Assembly: GCA_039187315.1 (NCBI GenBank)
Contig: JBCCZQ010000044.1
Location: 1 to 27,009 of the forward strand
Reading direction: 5' to 3'
DNA: 27,009 nt
Source: JANQQZ01 sp039187315
GTDB taxonomy: Bacteria > Planctomycetota > Phycisphaerae > Phycisphaerales > UBA1924
Shown piece by piece: positions 6,987-14,126 of the stretch. The notes under the pieces were generated by a model. The model was not told where the DNA came from. It saw only the letters and a program-made list of their open reading frames with translations, and did not search any database. Position 1 is the first letter of the stretch. Each line of letters opens with the position of its first letter. A program made the translations under genes and the position numbers.

Positions 6987-8158
6987 AAGTCCCGGCGTGC
7001 GAAGATGATGCCGCAGATGCCGAGGATGAATCCCTCGAACACGAGGCTTGTTCCGACCACCCATACCAACGATCGAGACTCGTAGACCTCAGCGACGGCC
7101 GTAGCGGAGTCGCGTATGCCCACTCTGACTGCACCCGTTTCGTCATCGACTTCGGTCTCGGCCATATCTTCGGGGATAAACCCAAGGAACGCGGTTGCGT
7201 CCTCTTCGGACATGACGAACCGATCGAGCAGGCCGATCGTTTCCCCTGTTTTTGGCAGGATGGACTTCGCGATAAACATGCCGCGGGACCAGGGCTCAAG
7301 GTCTTGCACACTCTCACGGTTCCGCTCGATGGCTCGTTCGAGCGTCGGGATGAAGACGTTGACCGTGAGTACCTCGTCGCGGGTCGGCCGGTAGTCTTCT
7401 GGGAGCTCGTTGCCTTGACGTTCCTGTTGTTGGATATACGACAGGCGTGCGTTCTCGAGCGCGGTATCGAGGTTGCGCTCCTGCGACTCGACCCGGATCT
7501 TCGCCGCTTCGTGCGCTTCGATGATCTCGTTGTCCACCACATTGACGATGAACAGCATGAACCAGACCAACAGCGTCAGGAGCAGCGAACTGATCGTCGA
7601 GCGCGTCAGAAGCCCGAAGAACGCCATGATGGCGGAGAGGTAGCTGAAGAAGACAAGGACGATCGGGACCGCCAGAAAGCTGGACCAGATCCACTCGCCT
7701 CCGCGAACACCGATCACGAGGAATGCGGACAGGCTGAACAGCGTGACTTGGAGCAGCGCAAACAGCAGGCCGGTCGCATAACGGGTCAGGAACAGTCGAG
7801 TTCTGGAGATCGGCTTGGCGATCATGCTATCGATCACACCCGATGACACAAGTGATGGGATGATGCTCGCGGTCGTGACAAGCGCCAGGACGGTCGCGAT
7901 CCATGTCAGCCAGACCCCCAGTCCAAACTGGAAGAAGAGCAACTTGTAGAGCGAAGCCGGAGTGATATCGCTGCTGGTGATTGGAAACGGCAGATCGATC
8001 CAAAAGACCGAGAGGCCATCTTCGTCGATCCCGACCGCGGCGAACGCGCCGGCGACGAGTGCCGATAGCGCCAGCGTGATCCAGAACAGCTTTCCTGCCG
8101 CAAGCTCTCGGTAGGCGTCGAGGAACATCGCCATGGTCTGGCGCACAGCTACGGTCAT
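6983..8158 (-). CDS. ABC-2-type transporter permease subunit
   Basis: This 391-aa membrane protein is encoded 3' of its ATPase, with ATGA overlap of start and stop (8155-8158), so the two are almost certainly co-translated. Five hydrophobic segments lie in the first 215 residues (about 24-44, 70-100, 128-152, 156-186 and 190-212). A hydrophilic block of about 150 residues with coiled-coil character (Glu/Arg/Gln-rich, about 215-345) follows, and a last membrane segment is at about 362-386. This is the ABC-2 membrane topology with an enlarged loop between segments 5 and 6, as in NosY/Nat-type permeases. The transported substrate cannot be told. The stop codon shares a CTAG with proC. Confidence 0.86.
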   Translation of the reverse strand: MTVAVRQTMAMFLDAYRELAAGKLFWITLALSALVAGAFAAVGIDEDGLSVFWIDLPFPITSSDITPASLYKLLFFQFGLGVWLTWIATVLALVTTASIIPSLVSSGVIDSMIAKPISRTRLFLTRYATGLLFALLQVTLFSLSAFLVIGVRGGEWIWSSFLAVPIVLVFFSYLSAIMAFFGLLTRSTISSLLLTLLVWFMLFIVNVVDNEIIEAHEAAKIRVESQERNLDTALENARLSYIQQQERQGNELPEDYRPTRDEVLTVNVFIPTLERAIERNRESVQDLEPWSRGMFIAKSILPKTGETIGLLDRFVMSEEDATAFLGFIPEDMAETEVDDETGAVRVGIRDSATAVAEVYESRSLVWVVGTSLVFEGFILGICGIIFARRDF

Positions 8159-9228
8159 CGGCCGGACTCCTGTGCGATCTGGCTCTTGTTGGCTGCGCCT
8201 GGCGTGAGCGCCTCGCCCGTGGTTGGGTCTGTGACAGCCTGCATGAACAGGTCTTCGAGCGATGGGCGGATCGCGCGGATCTCGTCGATCACCCCTGCCC
8301 GTCGGCGGATCTCGTCAACGATCGGCTGGATCTGCTCAGGCTCGGTCAGGCCGAGGCGGAGCACGTTTCGATCGATCTCGATCGACTCGCCCGAGGGGAG
8401 CAGGCCGCGGAAACCGGCACGCTTTGCGAGTGGATCGGCCTCAGGCGGCGGGAGCTGCCTGGAGGTTTTCGGCAGCGCCTCTCGGAGCAGGTTGGTCGCG
8501 TCATCGGTCTCGGCGACGCGGATCAGATAGCCCCGCTGACCCTCGGTCAGCTCGTCGATCGTGCCCTGCTGGGCTACGACGCCCTTCACGAGGATCGCGA
8601 CGCGGTCACAGACCATCTCCAGCTCGCTGAGCAGGTGGCTGTTGATGAAGACGGTTCGGCCCTCGTCTTTGAGACGCTGCAGCACATCGCGGATGTCGCG
8701 GCGTCCAACGGGGTCGACGCCATCGGTCGGCTCGTCGAGCAGGATCAGCTCGGGATTATTCACGAGTGCCTGCGCGATACCGATGCGCTGGCGCATGCCC
8801 TTGGAGTAGCTGCGGAGCTTGCGTTTGGCCCAGTCGGTCATGCCGACGAGCTCGAGCAGTTCATCGGACCGTCGCCGGCGTTCCCGGCGGGGCACGCCGG
8901 CCATCGCTCCGAAGAAATCGATGACTTGTGCGCCGGAGAGGTACCCGGGGAAGGCGTGGTGCTCGGGCAGATAGCCGACGCGGCCCAGCGTGGGCTTGTG
9001 GCCGACGCGTCCGCCGAGCATGGAGCCGGAACAACGCGAAGGGCGGATCACGGTCATCAGGATCTTGACGAGCGTGGACTTGCCGGCACCGTTCGGTCCG
9101 AGCAGGCCGAAGACCTCCCCGCGGTGGACCCGCATTTCGATGCCGCGTAGCGCCGGCGTCTTCTTGCGGAAGAGCCCGCCATAGGTCTTGGCGACGTGCT
9201 CGAGGTCGATAGCCAGATCCGAACTCAT
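8155..9228 (-). CDS. ABC transporter ATP-binding protein (ABC-2 type partner)
   Basis: The start is ATG at 9228 (MSSDLAIDLEHVAKTYG), giving 357 aa. The nucleotide-binding domain is complete: Walker A GPNGAGKST at 44-52, ABC signature YSKGMRQR at 141-148, Walker B LILLDEPTDG at 161-170 and switch His198 in NSHLL. The signature is the YSKGM variant usual in CcmA/DrrA/NatA-like ATPases. A C-terminal region of about 140 residues resembles the accessory domain of these proteins; a QPIVDEIRRRAGVIDEI stretch and a PSLEDLFMQAV end are typical. It supplies ATP hydrolysis to the overlapping permease gene. The methyltransferase stop is only 19 nt upstream, making a three-gene minus-strand run. Confidence 0.93.
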   Translation of the reverse strand: MSSDLAIDLEHVAKTYGGLFRKKTPALRGIEMRVHRGEVFGLLGPNGAGKSTLVKILMTVIRPSRCSGSMLGGRVGHKPTLGRVGYLPEHHAFPGYLSGAQVIDFFGAMAGVPRRERRRRSDELLELVGMTDWAKRKLRSYSKGMRQRIGIAQALVNNPELILLDEPTDGVDPVGRRDIRDVLQRLKDEGRTVFINSHLLSELEMVCDRVAILVKGVVAQQGTIDELTEGQRGYLIRVAETDDATNLLREALPKTSRQLPPPEADPLAKRAGFRGLLPSGESIEIDRNVLRLGLTEPEQIQPIVDEIRRRAGVIDEIRAIRPSLEDLFMQAVTDPTTGEALTPGAANKSQIAQESGR

Positions 9229-9247
9229 GCCCGAAGCATATTGGAGA

Positions 9248-9952
9248 TCACCCGCCCCGGTTTCGGTCGGGCGGATCTTGGCCCTGTGGCAGCCCATCTC
9301 GTTTCCTGGCCACAATGTGGAAGACGTGCCAGTGCTTACGGTTACCGGCGGCGTCCTGAGCGTCCTTTTCTTCTTCCCGAAGGCATTCGAGCAGGAAGCC
9401 ACCGAAGAGGCGCTCGGTGTGCGCTCGGGAGAAGTGGGAGCGGTCTGGGATCGAAGCCCATTCGTCGCGGTCGCCAAAGATCTGGCCCACGAAGCGCCCG
9501 CCGGGCTCGATCGCACCTGTGATGAGCGACCAGACGCGGGCGAAGTGCTTCGGCGTGCAGAATGGCAAGGCGAAGCTGGCGTTCAGAAGGCGGCATGGCG
9601 GGAGCATGCCCAGATCCTCGAAGGCTTCAACGCGGGTATCGAGCTGGTCAGCGCGGACGAGGTCCTCTCGGGCGAGCAGGCGTTGGATGCCTTCGGGATG
9701 GCCGTCGATGGCAAGGACGCGCCAGCCCCGACGCAGGAGCTCGGCGGTATCGCGGCCTTCGCCGCAGCCGAGGTCGATCGCGTAGGGTTGCGCAGCCTTG
9801 TCAGCATCGGCGGAGCGTTCCGCGTCGAACAGATCGAGGGCATCGAGGAGTGTCTGGCGCGGCTCGCCGCCCGCGACGGCTTCGAAGAAGCCGGGCCAAT
9901 CGCGGGTCCGGCCAAATGTAAACGCGGCGGGCGGCTGTGGCTGTTCGCTCAT
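9248..9952 (-). CDS. Class I SAM-dependent methyltransferase
   Basis: The start is ATG at 9952 (MSEQPQPPAAF), giving 234 aa; upstream extension would be antisense to the UbiD gene. Motif I, AIDLGCGEGRDTAELLRRG (about 58-76), is the Gly-rich SAM-binding loop. VLAIDGHPEGIQ gives the acidic residue that binds the SAM ribose. The later NASFALPFCTPKHFARVW segment corresponds to motif IV, and PGGRFVGQIFGDRDEWA to the post-motif III region. The layout resembles TehB/UbiE-like small-molecule methyltransferases, but the substrate is not evident. Its start lies only 13 nt from the divergent UbiD start. Downstream it is linked (19 nt) to the ABC transporter genes, though a shared function is not implied. 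Confidence 0.87.
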   Translation of the reverse strand: MSEQPQPPAAFTFGRTRDWPGFFEAVAGGEPRQTLLDALDLFDAERSADADKAAQPYAIDLGCGEGRDTAELLRRGWRVLAIDGHPEGIQRLLAREDLVRADQLDTRVEAFEDLGMLPPCRLLNASFALPFCTPKHFARVWSLITGAIEPGGRFVGQIFGDRDEWASIPDRSHFSRAHTERLFGGFLLECLREEEKDAQDAAGNRKHWHVFHIVARKRDGLPQGQDPPDRNRGG

Positions 9953-9965
9953 CGTGCGAGAGCAT

Positions 9966-12017
9966 ATGTACCGGGATCTGCGGAGTTTTGTCGAGGCGTT
10001 GGAGGAGGCGGGGGAGCTTGTGCGCATCACCGAGCCGGTTTCGCCCGTGCTCGAGGTCGCGGCGCTGACCGATCTCGTCAGCAAGAGCCGGGCACCGGGC
10101 AAGCCGAGCCCGTCTGCTCGGCGGAACGATCCGCGGTTCTGGGACCGGGGTGGGCCGGCGCTGCTGTTCGAGAGCGTTGAGGGCTCGGACGTGCCGCTAC
10201 TGATCAACGCGTACGGGAGCTACCGCCGGATGGAGATGGCGCTGGGCAGTGCGCCGGACGGATTCGACGCGATCGGTGCGACCATCGGCGAGCTGGTCAA
10301 GCCCGAGCCGCCGAAGTCGCTGGGCGACGCGATCGGCAAGGCGAAGCAGTTCGCGCCGCTGTTGAAGATCGGTCCGAAACGGTCGAAAAAGCCAGGGCCG
10401 TGCCAGGAGGTCATCGTCCGTGGGGACCAGATCGATCTGACCCTGCTGCCGATTATCCGGTGCTGGCCGCACGATGGCGACTTTGCAGCCGTTGGCTATC
10501 CGTCGGATGTGAACGATGGCGTACCTGGCATCGGCCGGGGTACGGACTGGGACGCTCGATTCCGGGGGCGGTACATCACGCTGGCGGGGATCCACACGAT
10601 CCACGCGGACGATGCGGGCGAAGCCAAGCCGTCGTCGCACAACATCGGGATGTACCGTGTGCAGCTGCTCGGCAAGGACCGGGTCGCGATGCACTGGCAT
10701 ATGCATCACGACGGCGCGAGCCACTGGCGTTCATGGAAGAACGTCGGCAAGCCGATGCCGGTTGCGATCGTGCTGGGCGGGCCGAGCGTACTGCCGTACG
10801 CCGCCACCGCGCCGCTGCCGCCGGGCATAAGCGAGCTGCTTATGGCGGGGTTCCTCAACGGCGGTGGGATCCGACTGTGCCGCGGTGCCAGCGTGCCGCT
10901 GTGGGTCCCTGCTGATGCAGAGATCGTCATCGAGGGGTTCGTGAACCCCGAGGCGGGTCCGATCGGCTACGACCCCCGTACCGACGGTCCCTTGGGCGAG
11001 GGAGCGGTTTTTGAGGGGCCGTTCGGGGACCACACCGGCTTCTACTCGATGCCGGACCGGTACCCGATCGTCGAGGTAACGGCTGTCACGATGCGGCGCC
11101 AGCCGATCTACCCGACGACGATCGTGGGTCTCCCACCGCAGGAGGACTACTACCTCGGCAAGGCGACGGAGCGGGTGTTCTTCCCGCTGCTCAAGACGCT
11201 GATCCACGACATCGAGGACTACGACCTGCCGATGTTCGGCGCGTTCCACAACTGCGCGTTTGTCAAGATCAAGAAGGCGTACCCGCTCCAGGCCCGGCGT
11301 GTGATGCACGCGATCTGGGGCGCGGGCCAGATGGCGTGGACGAAGACGATTTTTGTGGTCGATGATGACGTCGATGTGCATGACACGCTGGCGGTGCTGC
11401 GTGCGGCGAGCGCGCACTGTGATCCGTCGCGGGATGTCGAGCCGGTGCGTGGACCGCTCGACATCCTTGATCATGCGGCACCGTTCTTGGGAGGCGGCGG
11501 GAAGCTGGGCGTTGATTGCACGCCGAAGTGGCCCGGCGAGGAGCCAGATGCCGGGAGCGAGCCGACACGCTCGCGCAGCTTTGATGACCGCGTGGCTTGC
11601 GTCGAAGCGGTGCGGTCCGTCGAAGGCGTGGCTGACGCGGCGATGCCCGAGGAGGCCGGTGGGTGGCTGTACGTCGCGACCGGAGCGGATGAGACGGGGA
11701 ATATCGATGATCTCGCCCACCGGGTCCTGAGTGCAGCCTCCGAACGAGCGGCGTATGTCGTGCTGGTCGGAACCGGCGTGGATGTACGCGATCCGGATAT
11801 GTCGATGTTTCACTGGGTTGCGAACGCGGACATGCTTCGTGATGCACGCGTGTTTGGCCGAACGATGTGGTTTGACGCGACGCCGAAGCGCGCGGGCGAG
11901 CGTCGTGGTATGCCGGTCCGGGCGTGGCCGCCGGTGATCGAAATGGATGCGGGTGTGACGTCCGCGATGCGCGATCGTTTCGCGGGCCTTGTCGGTGACG
12001 CTGAGTCCGCCAGCTAG
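9966..12017 (+). CDS. UbiD-family (prenylated-FMN) decarboxylase
   Basis: The start is ATG at 9966 (MYRDLRSFVEALEEAGELVRI, the usual UbiD opening); a GTG 12 nt upstream in frame is possible. At 683 aa it is longer than canonical UbiD (about 490 aa). Extra sequence lies near residues 40-60 and at the C-terminus (after about residue 540). UbiD enzymes reversibly decarboxylate aromatic or unsaturated acids using prenylated FMN made by UbiX. The catalytic triad is visible as Arg231 (in NIGMYRVQL) and Glu350/Asp355 in the block EGPFGDHTGFY. Other hallmarks are HWHMHHD, PLPPGISELLMAG, PTTIVGLPPQEDYYLG and the metal/cofactor-region IWGAGQMAWTK. No ubiX is nearby, so pathway and substrate remain open. 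The stop overlaps the convergent PBP4 gene in a CTAG. Confidence 0.93.
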   Translation: MYRDLRSFVEALEEAGELVRITEPVSPVLEVAALTDLVSKSRAPGKPSPSARRNDPRFWDRGGPALLFESVEGSDVPLLINAYGSYRRMEMALGSAPDGFDAIGATIGELVKPEPPKSLGDAIGKAKQFAPLLKIGPKRSKKPGPCQEVIVRGDQIDLTLLPIIRCWPHDGDFAAVGYPSDVNDGVPGIGRGTDWDARFRGRYITLAGIHTIHADDAGEAKPSSHNIGMYRVQLLGKDRVAMHWHMHHDGASHWRSWKNVGKPMPVAIVLGGPSVLPYAATAPLPPGISELLMAGFLNGGGIRLCRGASVPLWVPADAEIVIEGFVNPEAGPIGYDPRTDGPLGEGAVFEGPFGDHTGFYSMPDRYPIVEVTAVTMRRQPIYPTTIVGLPPQEDYYLGKATERVFFPLLKTLIHDIEDYDLPMFGAFHNCAFVKIKKAYPLQARRVMHAIWGAGQMAWTKTIFVVDDDVDVHDTLAVLRAASAHCDPSRDVEPVRGPLDILDHAAPFLGGGGKLGVDCTPKWPGEEPDAGSEPTRSRSFDDRVACVEAVRSVEGVADAAMPEEAGGWLYVATGADETGNIDDLAHRVLSAASERAAYVVLVGTGVDVRDPDMSMFHWVANADMLRDARVFGRTMWFDATPKRAGERRGMPVRAWPPVIEMDAGVTSAMRDRFAGLVGDAESAS

Positions 12018-13504
12018 CCGCCCATCGCGGGCAAGGCCTCGAGGTCTTCTGGTGAGGCGAACTCTCCGATGTTGTCGTTGATCGCCTGGATGATCTCGCC
12101 TTTGAGCCTGTACGACGCGCGGACGGACTCGGAGGTACGGAGCCCGTTGCAGAGGATGGCATACGCCGCTGTCTGTCCCGTCTCTTCGTTGATGACGTAG
12201 CCCGACAGGCAGCGTACGTGCAGGATCGTGCCGGTCTTGCCCAGCACGGTCTGCTCAAGCGGTTGCATGGAGAGACGTCGCTGGAGCTTGTTTTCGAGCG
12301 ATGGGAGGGTCCTGCGGTACATCGCGCGGATCTCTTCGTCGCGATAGGTCATGACAAGCCATCGCGCCATCGTCGATGCGGTGATGCGGTTCTGGCGCGA
12401 GAGGCCCGAGCCGTCGCGTATGGTTGTCGAGGCGGCATCCTCGGCGCCGAGTACTTCGGCGATGAGCATGCGCATGACCGCTGTGCCGTTGGTCCACGAG
12501 CCCGCTTCGCCGGTAATCGTTTTTCCGAGGGTCTTGACGATCGCCTCGGCGTGCAGGTTCATCGAGTCGTAGTTGCACCTGTAGAGTACGGTGGCGAGTG
12601 AGGTGGTCAGGGTGGCGAGGGGTCCGCTTGCAAGCGGGAGCTGTTCGTCTTGGTCTGCCAGGCGGATCTCGCCGTCCACACGCACGCCGGCGTTTTCAAG
12701 GCGATCGGCTAGCAGCATGCCTGTAAAGACAGATGGTCGCTGGAGCGCGATTTCGATCGGTGCGCCTGCGCGGGAGCGGATTCGTCCGCGGAGCGTGTAG
12801 GTTCGGTCATCCGTCCGCTGGATCCAAACGGCGTTGCGTCCATCGGCGATGACGCTCGCACGGTTCTGGATAGTGATCCACGGTGCTGTGGGCTCGGTGT
12901 CGGCCACGACGTCGCCGTCACGTGGCGCAGGATAGAAAGCGAGCACGTTGGCGAACGCGTTGACTCCGGCTACCGGTGCGCAGTACCAGCGATCGAGCTG
13001 GTCAGCGGGCCAGTCCGGGTGAACGATCTGGCTGTCGAAGACCCGGCCATCCACGATGATGCCGTTGATCGCATCAGTGGCTTCGCCTAGCGCGGACACC
13101 GCTGCTGCGATCGCCTCGTCGGTACCCGTGCACGCGGGGTCGGCATCGGCTGATCGTTCATCGAACAGCGACGGGTCGCCGGAGCCTTGCACGATCAGCC
13201 GGTTCTGCGGATCGAGCCCGAGATGTGTCTTGAAGGTGTGATCCGGTCCGAGGACCATGATCGCCGCGGCCGAGGTCAGGAGTTTCATGTTCGAGGCTGG
13301 TGCGAGAGCTGTGTCGGCATTCGAGACAAAGACCTGTGCTCCGGAGGTCACGTCGTACACCGCGATACCCGCCACGCCGTGCTCTCCGAGCTGCGCCCGT
13401 TGAACCGCACGCTCGAGTGCGACGTTGAGCTGTGCTGTGGTGGTGCTCGCCGCGATCGCGACGAGGCAGAGTTGAAGCCAGAGCGTGGCCCTTGTGAGCT
13501 GCAT
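12014..13504 (-). CDS. dacB: D-alanyl-D-alanine carboxypeptidase/endopeptidase, PBP4 type (peptidase S13)
   Basis: The start is ATG at 13504 with GGAGGG upstream; 496 aa. The N-terminus is a signal peptide (about residues 1-24, cleavage near TTTA|QL). The three active-site motifs of penicillin-recognising enzymes are present: SxxK as S71-N-M-K74, SxN as S314-M-N316 and KTG as K423-T-G425. The DGSGLSR motif at 364-370 is specific to the S13 family. The spacing of about 240 residues between SxxK and SxN reflects the large domain insertion typical of PBP4. It acts in the periplasm on peptidoglycan stem peptides, removing terminal D-Ala or cutting cross-links, so the cell probably has peptidoglycan. 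The name dacB follows the family, not orthology proof. Confidence 0.93.
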   Translation of the reverse strand: MQLTRATLWLQLCLVAIAASTTTAQLNVALERAVQRAQLGEHGVAGIAVYDVTSGAQVFVSNADTALAPASNMKLLTSAAAIMVLGPDHTFKTHLGLDPQNRLIVQGSGDPSLFDERSADADPACTGTDEAIAAAVSALGEATDAINGIIVDGRVFDSQIVHPDWPADQLDRWYCAPVAGVNAFANVLAFYPAPRDGDVVADTEPTAPWITIQNRASVIADGRNAVWIQRTDDRTYTLRGRIRSRAGAPIEIALQRPSVFTGMLLADRLENAGVRVDGEIRLADQDEQLPLASGPLATLTTSLATVLYRCNYDSMNLHAEAIVKTLGKTITGEAGSWTNGTAVMRMLIAEVLGAEDAASTTIRDGSGLSRQNRITASTMARWLVMTYRDEEIRAMYRRTLPSLENKLQRRLSMQPLEQTVLGKTGTILHVRCLSGYVINEETGQTAAYAILCNGLRTSESVRASYRLKGEIIQAINDNIGEFASPEDLEALPAMGG

Positions 13505-13664
13505 CGTCGTCCCTCCGTGTCGACGTGGCCTGCCGGGATGCTCCGTGTCGGAGCCGTGTGAGCATATCGGCAGAATGGGCCCCGTGGCTTCGAGGGATGC
13601 CTCGCGAGCGTCTGGTCCGATCAAGAGTGCTACCGTGGAGGCGTATGCACAACGGAAGCGGACG

Positions 13665-14117
13665 ATGACAGATAGCGTGCTGCCGATACCGGATGATGCT
13701 TTCGTGCTCGTCGTCGATGACAACGAGCAGAACCGAGAGCTCGTCGCGGCTTATCTCGATGAACTCCGGTGCGAGGTGGTGACGCTGGCGAGCGGCCAAG
13801 CTGCTTTGGACGCCGTGGCCGAGCGTGTGCCGGATGTGATCATCCTGGACATCATGATGCCGGCCATGAGCGGCTACCAGGTCTGCGAGCGTCTGCGTGC
13901 GCATGAGGCAACCGCCTCGGTTCCCATCATGATGCTTACAGCATTGAATGAGTCGTCGGATGTTGAGCGGGCGCTCGAAGTGGGCGCGACTGATTTCCTG
14001 ATCAAGCCCGTGCAGCGGGCAGAGCTGCTGGGCCGTGTTCGTGCGCAGATCGCTCACCGACGGTTGGAGAGCCGGGTGCAGGCGGGTATCGCGGATCTCA
14101 AATCGCTCGCGGGCTAG
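13665..14117 (+). CDS. Single-domain response regulator (receiver only)
   Basis: The start is ATG at 13665 with GGAAGCGG upstream; 150 aa. The receiver domain is intact: acidic pair Asp18/Asp19 (VVDDNEQNRE), phospho-acceptor Asp62 (IILDIMMPAMSG), Thr92 (MMLTALNE) and Lys114 (LIKPVQRAEL). After the fold ends (about residue 130) only a short basic helix follows, so there is no DNA-binding or enzymatic output domain. Such CheY-like proteins act by protein-protein contact. No sensor kinase is in the window, making this an orphan. A GTG at 13635 could add ten residues but lacks support. The 160-nt gap to the divergent PBP4 start contains no other ORF I would support. Confidence 0.92.
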   Translation: MTDSVLPIPDDAFVLVVDDNEQNRELVAAYLDELRCEVVTLASGQAALDAVAERVPDVIILDIMMPAMSGYQVCERLRAHEATASVPIMMLTALNESSDVERALEVGATDFLIKPVQRAELLGRVRAQIAHRRLESRVQAGIADLKSLAG

Positions 14118-14126
14118 CCGTCGTGC

